Positions 37,016 to 47,532 are shown, numbered from the stretch's first letter. The stretch: 64,000 nucleotides of DNA from Acidobacteriota bacterium (GCA_013289685.1 JABCZL010000007.1:289170-353169); one strand, 5' to 3'. The notes: generated from the letters alone by a model not told the origin. Translations and numbers: made by a program.

Positions 37016-39001
37016 TTAACGTCCCCGCATCGGTAGCTCCACATAAGACCCCAACCCGCTCTGCCGATAAACCGTCCAGGTGACGTCACCAACCGGCGGG
37101 TAGCGGCGGAAAGTGCCAGCATCCGCGCCTGCCAGGGCAACGCGAATCTGGTGACCTTTTCGCAACCGGATGGATGTTGGCCACATGCAGATCTTCAATT
37201 CGGCCGGTTCTCCGGGAACAAGCGGCTGGGCATTGTGGCGGGAACTTCCAGAGGCCGGGCAGGGTGAATTATACGGACGTTCGCGCGTATCCATCTGCTT
37301 GCGGTTGATCGCCCGCAGTTCTCCCTCGTCCACGTAGGTGACGTGGCCGTCGGGTGCGACGTCTTCCAAATAGGCGAAAAATGCCCCATCTGTGGCTGTG
37401 GAACCGACTTCGAGCACCACTACCGGCGAGCCCGAGATTTCCACGTCTGTATCCAGCGGAGCGCCAGTATAAACCAGGAGTTTGCCGTCTTCACTGGAGC
37501 GGTCAGGGTAGAGGATGTCGAGATCTAGTTCCGTCGTCCAGCGATCTTCCTTGCCCGTTGATGCTGTGAAGTTGACCGGATAAATGTCGCTTGCTGTGGC
37601 GGTCACTGGTGGCGCTGGGCTGAGCGCATGATTCTCCGCGAAATAGAGCCGGCTTGCACGGTCGAATCCCTGCGGCGGCCAGACCTTGGTGTCATGCCAT
37701 TGGCCCTCGCCCATGGTGTAGTAACGGATTCCGGATTCAATCGAGGTCGATGCATCAGAACGAAGCAGACGCTCGAAGAAATCCGCCATGATGCGGTTCT
37801 GCTGCTCGACCGTAGGTTCCGGAGGGGAGTGCTGGGCGGGAGTGAGAAAAGGATCGGCATTGAAGTCCAAGCCGTGGGAAAAGGGACCGATGATGACTTG
37901 CTGCGGATTCTTGAAGGTCAAATAGCGCGACAGAGCGCCCTCGCAAACGTCTGAGTCCAGCCAGCCGCACCAGACTTGCATCGCTACCTGAGACGATTCA
38001 ATTTGGGTGCGATGCCCGAACGAGCTTATCTCCGCGAAAGTGGTGGAAGATCCGCCGAGCAACGGCAGCGGGTCGTCCCGAAACTCGGCCTGTGATAGTA
38101 GCTCCGTCGGATATTGGTTGTGCCGCTGAGCTAGTATTTGGGCAAGCTGCCGTCCGTCCGAATCGGCATCCACGCGCTTCACACCCCGCAGGAATCGCCC
38201 AGCCCACCAGCAACGAAGACTGCTCAACCCGTTTGCAATGCAAACATCGCCGCCGCTGGTGTCCAGTCTGCGAATTAGATCGCTCCAGGACTGCAGCACG
38301 GCCTGGTCATAGACTCCACCTGGGAATGCCAGCATTCCCACGTCGAACTGACTGGAAAATGGAGCAACCGCTTTAAGTGCGGCTGGGTTCGTCACTGCCG
38401 TCAGCTCTGCCGTCGCTCCCTCGTAGGAACCGCCGAAGGTTCCAACACGGCCATTGGACCAGGGCTGGATTGCCGCCCAGTTGACGAGTTCGCCCAGATC
38501 GGAAATCTCTTCGCGGGAAAACTCCGTTTCACGATGACCACCGCTGGCACCGCTGCCGCGCGCATCTGCCACGATTACGACAAAGTGGCGCTGATTCAGA
38601 TAGTCGGTCTGCTCGTCATGCGGATCAGTCTGCTTGAAAGCCACTGCCAGGCGATATGCCCAGCCAAACTGGCCGTCGCGCCCGTAGCGCGTGGTCCGGA
38701 GCAGCGCCGGCAGCCGCTGCCCCGCCTGATAGTCCTGCGGAAGGTAGACGTCCGCGGCAATCTGCACGCCGTCGCGCATCGTGATATATAAAGCTGTGTC
38801 CTGGCGGACACCTGCTGGAGTCTTCTCCTCTCCGGGAAGTTTTGTAGTTGAGGCGAGAATTGCGAGTACGCTCAGGGTCAACACGGCCAATCCTGCGATC
38901 CCCAGAACCGCACGCTTCAGCCAACGCTTTGGTTGTTCTGTTTTCATCTCTGTCCTCGCTCGCCTCTCAAGTATCACGCGGAACATGCCGGCGCTGATCA
39001 T
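37016..39001 (-). CDS. CocE/NonD family hydrolase (X-Pro dipeptidyl-peptidase-like)
   Basis: YITMRDGVQIAADVYLPQ...VVIVADARGSGASGG...GRVGTFGGSYEGATAELTA...IGPFSHG. Confidence 0.88.
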   Translation of the reverse strand: MISAGMFRVILERRARTEMKTEQPKRWLKRAVLGIAGLAVLTLSVLAILASTTKLPGEEKTPAGVRQDTALYITMRDGVQIAADVYLPQDYQAGQRLPALLRTTRYGRDGQFGWAYRLAVAFKQTDPHDEQTDYLNQRHFVVIVADARGSGASGGHRETEFSREEISDLGELVNWAAIQPWSNGRVGTFGGSYEGATAELTAVTNPAALKAVAPFSSQFDVGMLAFPGGVYDQAVLQSWSDLIRRLDTSGGDVCIANGLSSLRCWWAGRFLRGVKRVDADSDGRQLAQILAQRHNQYPTELLSQAEFRDDPLPLLGGSSTTFAEISSFGHRTQIESSQVAMQVWCGWLDSDVCEGALSRYLTFKNPQQVIIGPFSHGLDFNADPFLTPAQHSPPEPTVEQQNRIMADFFERLLRSDASTSIESGIRYYTMGEGQWHDTKVWPPQGFDRASRLYFAENHALSPAPPVTATASDIYPVNFTASTGKEDRWTTELDLDILYPDRSSEDGKLLVYTGAPLDTDVEISGSPVVVLEVGSTATDGAFFAYLEDVAPDGHVTYVDEGELRAINRKQMDTRERPYNSPCPASGSSRHNAQPLVPGEPAELKICMWPTSIRLRKGHQIRVALAGADAGTFRRYPPVGDVTWTVYRQSGLGSYVELPMRGR

Positions 39002-39029
39002 CGGACCTTCCCACGCCCCCGCAGAAATT

Positions 39030-40424
39030 CTAATCAGGCAGCTCAGCGTGTTCTGGCTCGTGCAGCCAGAAACTCCCGATTAATGACATCGAATAGGCCA
39101 GGACCGCGACCGTGCCGGCCGAATAAGCTAACCGAGCTGCGGTGCCTCCGCCAGGCATGACGTTGGCGAGTTGGGTTGTGACCAGCGCCGCCGAAGCCCC
39201 CAACAATCGGCCCCCTATGTTCAGCGCGAAGCTCTCTCCCGTGCCGCGCAGGTGGGTCGGGTACATGCGCGGCAGGTAATTCCCCCAAAGGCTAAACGCT
39301 CCATTCAGAAATAGACCCGCGAGGAAGATTCCCAGCTTGAGAAGTGCCAGACTGTGTGTGGCGGCGAAAAAGTAGACCCAGGCAAACACTGCCAAGCCGG
39401 GAACGAGGAAAATGCGCAAGAGAGTCCGCTGCGTGGCGATCCGAACAACTAGAAGGGCGAACACCAAACGCCCCGCAATCGTTCCGAGTTCCTGAAAAAC
39501 CTGCACGCTGCTCACCGTTTGCTCTATTTGACGGGGCAACATGTTGCGCACCTCGGTCAGTCCGGGCACCATGCGCGGCATGTGCAGTATGACTCCTGAC
39601 GCGAGAGCATAACTGCACGCCACCAGCATTGTGCTGACCAGCGTGGTCTTTCGCAGAGCTGGCCGGAAGATTTCGGCCACGCTAGGCCGCTTCAACGTTC
39701 CCTGGGATTTTTTCTTTTGCCAGACCGTTGATTCAGCCAAGAATGGCCGCATCAGGATGAGCGGAATCGCTGGTATGAGTCCTGACAGCAAGGCGTAGCG
39801 CCAAGCCTCGTGGCCCATCCGGATGGCGGGAAAGCGCTCGGCATAGGTGACGGCAACGTAGTAGGCTCCAGTCGCCATCAGTCCTCCCAGGCCAAAGGCT
39901 GCTTGCGTATAGCCCAGTGCGAATTCGCGTTGCTTAGGATTGGAGAAGAGTTCCGCTACCCAGGCAACTCCAGCCACGTATTCCACACATACGCCGATGA
40001 TGGTGGTACAGCGGAAAATCAAGAACTGGGGCAATGTCGCAGCATAGGCGGTCGCGCACGCCGAAAACGCATATAACAGGATGCTCCAAACGAGGACTCG
40101 CCGGCGGCCCAGAAGGTCCGTCAAGTAGCCTCCAAGAAGCCCAAACACCCCGCCACAGGCCAATGGAACATAGAACATCAGTCCCACCCAAAGATTGAAC
40201 TCAGGACTGCCTGGCTTGAGGCTTCCGAGGGCGATGAGTACAGGTCGCACGACGAGCGGCAGGATCACGATTTCGTACAAGTCAAAGGCGAAGCCGAGAG
40301 CCGCGACTCCGCAGATGATCCATTGGCGGAGCTTCAGACTGACAAAAGCCGGTTCCGAGGCCCGGGCGCCGGCAATCGAGACGCGCTGTTTGCCTGGTAA
40401 GTCTTGCAAGGGACGTTCCTCCAT
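39030..40424 (-). CDS. MFS transporter
   Basis: 464 aa polytopic; GYLTDLLGRRRVLVWSILLYAFSACATAYA. Confidence 0.85.
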   Translation of the reverse strand: MEERPLQDLPGKQRVSIAGARASEPAFVSLKLRQWIICGVAALGFAFDLYEIVILPLVVRPVLIALGSLKPGSPEFNLWVGLMFYVPLACGGVFGLLGGYLTDLLGRRRVLVWSILLYAFSACATAYAATLPQFLIFRCTTIIGVCVEYVAGVAWVAELFSNPKQREFALGYTQAAFGLGGLMATGAYYVAVTYAERFPAIRMGHEAWRYALLSGLIPAIPLILMRPFLAESTVWQKKKSQGTLKRPSVAEIFRPALRKTTLVSTMLVACSYALASGVILHMPRMVPGLTEVRNMLPRQIEQTVSSVQVFQELGTIAGRLVFALLVVRIATQRTLLRIFLVPGLAVFAWVYFFAATHSLALLKLGIFLAGLFLNGAFSLWGNYLPRMYPTHLRGTGESFALNIGGRLLGASAALVTTQLANVMPGGGTAARLAYSAGTVAVLAYSMSLIGSFWLHEPEHAELPD

Positions 40425-40529
40425 CGTGACGGAGCCGCCGACCGGAATTCTGCCGCCGCATTATTTCAATTCATGCCGTCTTGTGACACAAGTTCAAATA
40501 TATTAACAATTGTTGAGGTATTATCAAGA

Positions 40530-41444
40530 ATGGACTTTACCTCCCGCCAGTTTCGAGCTTTCTCGCTGGTGGCCCAGCATCGAAGCTTCTCGCGTGCGGC
40601 GGAAGCACTTTACATCACCCCATCCGGGTTGAGCGTTTTGATTCGAGAGTTGGAAACCCAACTCGGATTCCGGCTATTTGATCGCACGACTCGCCACGTC
40701 GGCCTAACGAGTTCCGGCAGCGAACTGCTGGGAGTGGTCCGGGAGAGTCTTGAGAAGTTCGATGCCGCCGTATCCCGCGTCGGGCAATCGGCGGCTGAAG
40801 CTAGCCTCTCCTTATCGGTTGGCGCGCCGCCACTGGTCGCGGCCAACATACTGCCGGAAGCAATTAAGGAATTTCGAAGTAACCGGCCCGACCTCCGCAT
40901 TCGATTGTTCGATGTCGGCGGAGAGGCCCTCACGCGACTGGTTGAAGAGGGCAAACTCGATATGAGCGTGGGTGCGTTTTTTAAGCCCGCGCCGGGACTC
41001 CGCCGGACGCCGTTGTTTCGCTTTTCGTTGATGGTGATTCGCCCCGACAACGATCTGGCATTGCGCCGCACGTCTACCACGTGGTCCGCTCTGAAAGGAG
41101 AGCCGCTAGTCTCGCTGGCGCCGGGCAATCTGGTCCAGCAGTTCATCGACAGGCATCTGGCCCGTGCCGGTGTTTTCGTCCACCCGCGCGCCGTCTTCAA
41201 CTATCTGGAGACCATGATCGCCATGGTGGAAGCCGGCGAGGGCAATGCTGTCATCCCTTCGTTCGTGTTACCTGCCTGCCGAAATCGCAAAGTCGTGATG
41301 AGCAGGCTGATCAATCCCATTGTGAACTTGGACTTGTGTCGGATCAGCCTCCGAGGAAAAAAACTCCCGCCGGGCGCTGACGACTTCACCTCTTTCTTGC
41401 GGACCTATATCGCCCGTTGGGCCGGGAGCGCGGGCATTCTGTAG
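40530..41444 (+). CDS. LysR family transcriptional regulator
   Basis: MDFTSRQFRAFSLVAQHRSFSRAAEALYITPSGLSVLIRELETQLGFRLFDRTTRHVGLT; divergent from the MFS gene. Confidence 0.92.
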   Translation: MDFTSRQFRAFSLVAQHRSFSRAAEALYITPSGLSVLIRELETQLGFRLFDRTTRHVGLTSSGSELLGVVRESLEKFDAAVSRVGQSAAEASLSLSVGAPPLVAANILPEAIKEFRSNRPDLRIRLFDVGGEALTRLVEEGKLDMSVGAFFKPAPGLRRTPLFRFSLMVIRPDNDLALRRTSTTWSALKGEPLVSLAPGNLVQQFIDRHLARAGVFVHPRAVFNYLETMIAMVEAGEGNAVIPSFVLPACRNRKVVMSRLINPIVNLDLCRISLRGKKLPPGADDFTSFLRTYIARWAGSAGIL

Positions 41445-41656
41445 CCGGACAGGTATTCTTATCCACCTTAGTGGGAGGGAGTACGGCGGTTAAGTTTGCG
41501 CTTATGTGGGAGTTGCCCCGCTTGCCTTATTGGGATTGCTCCCGAAAGGAGACCGCCTGCACGAAAATCAGCCCGGGAAGTACCTTCGTGCTCTCATCTC
41601 CTGCCGTCCCGGGAATAGCATGGCCTTGTAGCGAACTTCACTCACCTCCTGAGTAG

Positions 41657-41699
41657 GCGGCGGATGGACTTCCGACCCATCCGCCGCTTTCCTGTTTTT
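41657..41699 (+). terminator. Strong rho-independent terminator
   Basis: GCGGCGGATGG-acttccgac-CCATCCGCCGC followed by TTTCCTGTTTTT. Confidence 0.75.
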
Positions 41700-41982
41700 G
41701 CTGGCAAAAAGCCGGGAACTTGAGATAAAATCCCGCCTGTTCGGTTCAGTGGGGCCCGCGATTTCGACCGATCCAAACGAACCGATCCCAAGCTGAGGAA
41801 CGCCATGTCCAGCCCTCGCTAACTCGCCATCCTGTTCGGCCCGCTGCTACGCGGGCTTCCTGACTATCTTTCATTGTCTGTTGTGGAATGTCTGTTGTGG
41901 AATGGTCCATCTTGAAAATGGTCGGTTCGAAATGCGCCTGCTTCCGTGGATTTTCCCGGACGCGGTCGCGGAAAGCTAAAGG

Positions 41983-43404
41983 TTGGTTATGGACGCGAGT
42001 TCTGTTGCTGCGCAGCCGCAGCGTTCCCTGTGGTCGTCGCTGGTGGAGGCTGTCAGAGGTTCTCATCAGGACTACACCGCGGGCAGTCTGAACCGGGCCA
42101 TTCTCCTGCTGGCCGTGCCCATGGTGCTGGAGATGGTGCTGGAGTCCCTGTTTGCCGTGGTGGACGTATTCTGGGTGAGCCGCCTTGGGGCCAACGCCGT
42201 TGCTACGGTGGGGCTCACCGAGTCCATGTTGAGCCTGGTGTTCGCGGTAGGCATGGGACTCAGTTTGTCCACCACGGCCATGGTCGCGCGCCGCATCGGC
42301 GAAAAAGATCCCGAGGGTGCGGCGGTGGCGGGCGTGCAGGCGATCGCCCTGGGCTTCATTGTTTCTCTGGCCATCGGGCTGCCATGCCTGCTGCTGGCTC
42401 CGCGGCTTCTGAGGTTGATGGGGGCTACTCCAGAAATCATTGCGGTGGGCAGCGGCTATACCCGAATCTGCCTGGGCGGCAGTTGTGCCGTCCTGCTGCT
42501 GTTTCTGAACAACGCCATCTTTCGCGGCGCCGGAGATGCTGCCATCGCCATGCGCCTGCTCTGGGTGTCGAACATCATCAACCTGATTCTGGATCCTTGC
42601 CTCATCTTCGGCTGGGGGCCGTTCCCGCGGATGGGTGTGACGGGCGCGGCGCTGGCGACATTCACCGGGCGCAGCATTGGCGTGATCTACCAGTTCTACC
42701 GCCTGCTGAAAGGCACGGAGAGGATTCATATCCTCGCCCGGCAACTTCGCGTGCGCTTCGACGTGCTGTGGCGGCTGGTACGAGTGTCGCTGACCGGGAT
42801 TCTGCAATTTGCTATCGCCCACACCAGTTGGATCGGGCTGGTGCGCATCATCAGCATCTTCGGTGCCGCCGCCCTGGCGGGATACACGATCGCGATCCGC
42901 ATCGTGATTTTCGTGATTCTGCCTTCCTGGGGATTGAGTAACGCGGCGGCCACGCTGGTGGGGCAGAATCTGGGCGCCGGCAAGCCGGACCGCGCCGAAA
43001 CGGCTGTCTGGCGCACCGGCCTCTACAACATGATCTTCCTGGGAACGGTGGGAGTTCTCTTCGTCATCTTCGCGGAGCCGGTCGTGCGGTTATTCACCAA
43101 TGATCCTGCCGTCGTGCCCCTGGCCGCGTCCTGCCTGCGCATCGTCAGCTACGGCAATATTGGATACGCCTACGGTATGGTCATGCTGCAGGCGTTCAAC
43201 GGCGCCGGCGACACGATTACGCCGACCATCGTGAATTTCTTCGGCTTCTGGCTGCTGGAGATCCCCCTGGCCTACTGGCTGGCGATTCGTGTGAACCTGC
43301 AGTCGAAGGGGGCGTTTTGGGCCATTGTGATAGCCGAGGGGGCGATTGCCGGCGCCAGCGCCATCCTGTTCAAGCAGGGGCGCTGGAAAAGGCAGAAAAT
43401 CTGA
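41983..43404 (+). CDS. MATE family efflux transporter
   Basis: AVPMVLEMVLESLFAVVDVFWVSRLGANAVATVGLTESM...VGQNLGAGKPDRAE. Confidence 0.92.
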   Translation: MVMDASSVAAQPQRSLWSSLVEAVRGSHQDYTAGSLNRAILLLAVPMVLEMVLESLFAVVDVFWVSRLGANAVATVGLTESMLSLVFAVGMGLSLSTTAMVARRIGEKDPEGAAVAGVQAIALGFIVSLAIGLPCLLLAPRLLRLMGATPEIIAVGSGYTRICLGGSCAVLLLFLNNAIFRGAGDAAIAMRLLWVSNIINLILDPCLIFGWGPFPRMGVTGAALATFTGRSIGVIYQFYRLLKGTERIHILARQLRVRFDVLWRLVRVSLTGILQFAIAHTSWIGLVRIISIFGAAALAGYTIAIRIVIFVILPSWGLSNAAATLVGQNLGAGKPDRAETAVWRTGLYNMIFLGTVGVLFVIFAEPVVRLFTNDPAVVPLAASCLRIVSYGNIGYAYGMVMLQAFNGAGDTITPTIVNFFGFWLLEIPLAYWLAIRVNLQSKGAFWAIVIAEGAIAGASAILFKQGRWKRQKI

Positions 43405-43620
43405 GGCCGTATGCCTCTCTTGAAGGAAAAACTGGGGCGGGAGGAACGGTTTCGAACCGTCATCTCCGGGATGGAGCCCCGGCGCATTGCCGTGGTTATG
43501 CTACTCCCGCGTACCGAGTTGTGAACACCAAGGCACCAAAGGTATTGCATGACGGTTCTGATGTCAACCCGCAGAGGCGTGCCAATCGCGGCGATTCGAT
43601 AGGGGCGGAGGAAAGGCATT

Positions 43621-43705
43621 AACCACCAAGGGCACGAAGTAGCACGAAGGCTAATGTTGCCAAGGTCTTCCTTCGTGAACCTTCGTGTCCTTGCTGGTTG
43701 ATGCC
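43621..43705. repeat. AACCACGAAGG-type inverted repeat
   Basis: aaccaccaagggcacgaagtagcacgaagg...ccttcgtgaaccttcgtgtccttgctggtt; relatives at 46409-46493 and 47384-47469. Confidence 0.85.
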
Positions 43706-43713
43706 TTTGATCT

Positions 43714-45903
43714 TCATCGCGCCCGGGCCAGGACCAGGGTCACATCGTCGGGCTGTTCGTTATCGCCGATCCAGTTTTCCACGGCCAAGGTTACGATCTG
43801 GCTGATTTCGGGCAGAGGCAGGTCCCGGTTCTCACGGACCAGATCAATCAGCCGCTGCTCGCCGAATTCCCCGAAATCATTCTCCGGCTCGGTCACGCCG
43901 TCACTGTAGGCCAGGAAAATTTCGCCGGGCTGCATTTCGACCGCGCCCTCTTCGTACGTCATATTGTCGAACAGGCCCACCACGGTTCCCCCGGCCTCCA
44001 ACCGCCGGATGGTGCCATCTTTCCCGATCAGGATGGGAGGCAGATGTCCGCCGTTGCTGTAGGTCAGGTGGTGCGAACGTCCGTCATAAATTCCCAGGAA
44101 CAGTGTGGCGTATTTCTCCGGCGGAGTGCTTTCGTAGAGCTGATGGTTGAGCAGGCTGAGCAGGGCTCCGGGAGACACCTCCACGCCTTCGGGCCAAGCC
44201 GCCAACACCCGGCCTGAGCCTGCCACCGCGCCCACGGCGACCGGTTCCCGCATCTGGGGCAGATTCTCCACACTGTAGGCGCGCACCGCTGAGTGGATGG
44301 TCGCCATCAGCAACGCGGCGGAAATTCCTTTTCCGCTGATGTCCCCGACCGCCAGAATCAGCTTGTGCGAGCTGGCCGTCAAAAAGTCGTAGTAATCTCC
44401 GCTGACCGTGCGCGCCGGACGGCAGAATCCATGCACCTCCAGCGACTCGAGTTCCGAAACCTGCCGCGGAAATAGCTGTGCCTGTACTTCCTGGGCGATG
44501 GCCAGCTCGTTCTCCAGGCGCTGCTTTTCCTTCTGCTCCAGGATCAGTTTCTCGATGGAGGCGGTCATCGAGTTGAACGAGTGCGCCAGATCGGCGAGCT
44601 GGTCGCTCGATTTCACCGGGATGCGGTGGCTGAAGTCGCCGCGGTCGACATGCCTGGTGGCGTCGTGCAACTGCGCTACAGCCGCCGTCACGGTGCGGGT
44701 CATGCGCGTGCCGATGATCAGGGCGATCAGCTCGATGATGGCGAAGAAAATTCCCACGCCGATCAGGATGTACGCCACACCCTGGACAAATTCTCCCAGC
44801 GCCGCGAATAGATGGCCGTACAGCACCGAGGGACGGGTTCGAACTCTGACCAGCGCCCTCTGCCTGCGTTCGCCGGTGTCCCAATCCACTACCGTGAGCG
44901 AAGTGCCGGCGAGTGGGATCTCAAGATCGAGCCGATCGGCCGGGCCGGGCAGAGTACCGACCGTGAAGGTGGGTTGCAGCACTTGCTGGTCGACTTCCAC
45001 CGAGGTCCCCTGCTGGTTTGTGTTGATGGAGATTCGACCGTCACTTTTTTGGGGACTGCTTGAAGCGGCAGCGCGAGTCACGGCCGCACGATCCGCCGCT
45101 GCCGCAGGGTTCAGCATGATTCCCGACGCAAAAAGCGTGATTTCGCCCAGATCGGTAGCAATGTTTCCCACCAGCTCTTTGTCAAAAGGCTCGCTGGTCA
45201 CCACGGTCAGAGTGCTCGATTTGATCGGAAGCGACGTGGCCACACGTAGATGCAGTTCATTGTGATCGCGGACGATCTCGCGAAATCGGTCCTTCACGAA
45301 CTGTGGACGCGTGAGCGCCGCTCCTTTAAATTCGTTGCATAGGGGCAGCGGTTTGTCACCGTACCAGGCGCAAACCTGACGCCGTCCCCAAGCGGGATCG
45401 CGCTTGCGCAATCCTGCCAGGGATTCAGCGGCAGGATTATCTCCGCGCTCCAGTCGCGCCGCCAGTTCATTGCTGACCGCGGCGTTGGCCGCCTCCAGAC
45501 TTCTGAGCTGAGAGTGAATTTCTGAGGTCACGAGAAAAACGGCAAACTGCCCCGCCAGCCCGTAGAGCGTGACGAACGCCATCGTAACCAGCAGCACAGC
45601 AGGGATCACTCCAATGAAAACGTAGGTGACGATCAGTCGGTTCCGCAGCCGCCACAGGACTCTGCGCTTTAGCCACCTGAAGGCGAGAACAAAAAACAGC
45701 ACGGCAGCGAGAAACGCCAGGAATCCTACCCATCCGCCCAGGTGATCGCCCCAGGAAGGAGCCAACAGCCCCAGCAATTTCTCCACGGCATAGAGCAGAC
45801 CGGCCATGGCCGCCAGATAGCAGGCCAGGCGTGCCATGCGGCCTTCGGGCCACAGTCCGGCCTTAATCAACCGGAGCCGCAATTCTGGATAGGACCATTG
45901 CAT
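43714..45903 (-). CDS. SpoIIE-type PP2C phosphatase with TM region and HAMP domain
   Basis: HAMP-like TRHVDRGDFSHRIPVKSSDQLADLAHSFNSM; AIAQEVQAQLFPRQ...VSGDYYDFL...AVGDISGKGISAALLMA; LAYSDGVTEPEN. Confidence 0.92.
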   Translation of the reverse strand: MQWSYPELRLRLIKAGLWPEGRMARLACYLAAMAGLLYAVEKLLGLLAPSWGDHLGGWVGFLAFLAAVLFFVLAFRWLKRRVLWRLRNRLIVTYVFIGVIPAVLLVTMAFVTLYGLAGQFAVFLVTSEIHSQLRSLEAANAAVSNELAARLERGDNPAAESLAGLRKRDPAWGRRQVCAWYGDKPLPLCNEFKGAALTRPQFVKDRFREIVRDHNELHLRVATSLPIKSSTLTVVTSEPFDKELVGNIATDLGEITLFASGIMLNPAAAADRAAVTRAAASSSPQKSDGRISINTNQQGTSVEVDQQVLQPTFTVGTLPGPADRLDLEIPLAGTSLTVVDWDTGERRQRALVRVRTRPSVLYGHLFAALGEFVQGVAYILIGVGIFFAIIELIALIIGTRMTRTVTAAVAQLHDATRHVDRGDFSHRIPVKSSDQLADLAHSFNSMTASIEKLILEQKEKQRLENELAIAQEVQAQLFPRQVSELESLEVHGFCRPARTVSGDYYDFLTASSHKLILAVGDISGKGISAALLMATIHSAVRAYSVENLPQMREPVAVGAVAGSGRVLAAWPEGVEVSPGALLSLLNHQLYESTPPEKYATLFLGIYDGRSHHLTYSNGGHLPPILIGKDGTIRRLEAGGTVVGLFDNMTYEEGAVEMQPGEIFLAYSDGVTEPENDFGEFGEQRLIDLVRENRDLPLPEISQIVTLAVENWIGDNEQPDDVTLVLARAR

Positions 45904-46007
45904 GCTGTTCGTTGGCTTACTACTTTCTCAGATTTATCGTGCTGCGCGAAGCGAAATCCCGTGCGGTGCGCAGCTTGGCAGGTCTGTCATCCCGACCAAT
46001 CCGATTT

Positions 46008-46110
46008 GTCTTCCTGAGCGAAGGCGAAGGACCTATGTAGTTTGACGGCGCGAGTGCATGGGTCCCTTCGACAGGCTCACGGCAGGCTCTTCGCTTTGCC
46101 CGGGATGACA
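46008..46110. repeat. REP-like element
   Basis: tgtcttcctgagcgaaggcgaaggacctatgtag...gggtcccttcgacaggctcacggcaggctcttcgctttgcccgggatgaca. Confidence 0.75.
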
Positions 46111-46159
46111 GGCCATTCTGATTTCGCGCATTTTCAGGCCCGCCGTTAGATCTCCGGGT

Positions 46160-46360
46160 CTAGATCTCCGGATAAAGATCGAAGAACGCTTCCAGACTGG
46201 TGCGCAACTGCTTTTCGATATCTTCCTTGCTGCCTTCGAGCACGTGCATGGTGACGTGGGCTTCCCGTCCACTTGTGAGCTTCACGGGAGCCTGACCCAC
46301 CTCGGCCACATCCTCGGACGGCAGCAGCCTCATGCCATAAACCAGCGTCAGATTTGCCAT
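46160..46360 (-). CDS. Small hypothetical protein, 66 aa
   Basis: MANLTLVYGMRLLPSEDVAEVGQAPVKLTSGREAHVTMHVLEGSKEDIEKQLRTSLEAFFDLYPEI. Confidence 0.55.
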   Translation of the reverse strand: MANLTLVYGMRLLPSEDVAEVGQAPVKLTSGREAHVTMHVLEGSKEDIEKQLRTSLEAFFDLYPEI

Positions 46361-46408
46361 AGCTCGATTTTACGACGTTCCCGGCGGCTCCCGCGAATTC
46401 CAGGTCTT

Positions 46409-46493
46409 TACCACGAAGGCCACGAAGTATCACGAAGGACTTCGTTTGGTTGGTTTCCTTCGTGTAACCTCGTCCCCTTCGTGGTTGAGCCTT
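46409..46493. repeat. AACCACGAAGG-type inverted repeat
   Basis: accacgaaggccacgaagtatcacgaagga...tccttcgtgtaacctcgtccccttcgtggtt. Confidence 0.85.
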
Positions 46494-46567
46494 TCTCTTG
46501 CAGGTGAAGTGACCTCTGGCATCTTTTGGGATTTAGGATTCCGGGCGTTCTCGTTTAGAATTCTCCA

Positions 46568-47359
46568 GTGCCCAGAACGCTGCTTACGGTTTCCACACTC
46601 TTGAGTGGTCTTTTCGCTTTGGCGCTGGCGCAGGGAGTTTCCGCGCAGGACCAGCCCGCGAATCCGCAAACCCAAACTCAGTCGGCCCAGCCGCAGGTGA
46701 AAGTCAACATGCTGAACGTGTGCACGCCGTCTGCCGCGGAGCAGAAGGAAATTGCCGCCGCGCTCGACCGCGTTCCCAAGGCGCCCCTGTTCGGCGCGGA
46801 TTTTGAAGTGTCCCGCGGGCGTTCGACACTGAGCGACATGCCGAACCTGCTGCAGCCCGGAGCCAGCACGCACTTCGCCGACGAAAAATCGGTGGCGAGT
46901 TACGTTCGCATTCGCCGCGAGTTCTCGGTGCAGGCGCTGTTCTCCAGCGTGCAGTATTCCTTCAGCAACGACGGCCAGACCATGGTCGAGACGCTGGTGC
47001 TGCACGTGCGCGATCCCAAGGATCTGATTCAGGTCTCGCTCGAAGACAGCGCGTCGTCGGTCACCAGTTCCGAGGCCATGCTCACGTCGAATACTCCCGC
47101 CAGCCGGGTGCGCCTGGAGCGCTTCGGCAAACCTTCGATCGCGCTCGCCCGCTGTTTAGCGACCGAAGGCGGTCCCGCGCCCGATCAGAGCGCCTACGAA
47201 CCGCTGTTCCGCAGCGCGTCGGGAGTGCTGGCGAACTATCGCGCCCTGCTGGGCATCAAGAAAATTGTGCCCGAGGAACTGGCGAACATCAGCGTGGAGT
47301 CGAGGCCGAAGCCTGCACCAACGAACAAAATGAAAAGGCCCATCGAAGAAAAAAAGTGA
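46568..47359 (+). CDS. Hypothetical secreted protein
   Basis: MPRTLLTVSTLLSGLFALALAQGVSAQ signal peptide; 263 aa. Confidence 0.6.
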   Translation: MPRTLLTVSTLLSGLFALALAQGVSAQDQPANPQTQTQSAQPQVKVNMLNVCTPSAAEQKEIAAALDRVPKAPLFGADFEVSRGRSTLSDMPNLLQPGASTHFADEKSVASYVRIRREFSVQALFSSVQYSFSNDGQTMVETLVLHVRDPKDLIQVSLEDSASSVTSSEAMLTSNTPASRVRLERFGKPSIALARCLATEGGPAPDQSAYEPLFRSASGVLANYRALLGIKKIVPEELANISVESRPKPAPTNKMKRPIEEKK

Positions 47360-47383
47360 GCTGCATTGTCGCGAACGAAGAAG

Positions 47384-47469
47384 CATGAACCACGAAGGAT
47401 ACGAAGTATCCCGAAGGAATTCATCTGTAATGTTTCCTTCGTGAACCTTCGTGTCCTTCGTGGTTTAGG
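47384..47469. repeat. AACCACGAAGG-type inverted repeat
   Basis: aaccacgaaggatacgaagtatcccgaagg...ccttcgtgaaccttcgtgtccttcgtggtt. Confidence 0.9.
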
Positions 47470-47532
47470 CCGTTAAACCTGAGCGTGCATCAAAATCGAA
47501 ACTCGGCCATCTAATCTGCAACGACTAAACTC

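Noticed and set aside
46568-47005. Plus/minus competition for the 46430-47005 minus ORF
   Set aside because: The plus ORF 46568-47359 has a signal peptide and sensible composition; the minus ORF runs across the AACCACGAAGG repeat.
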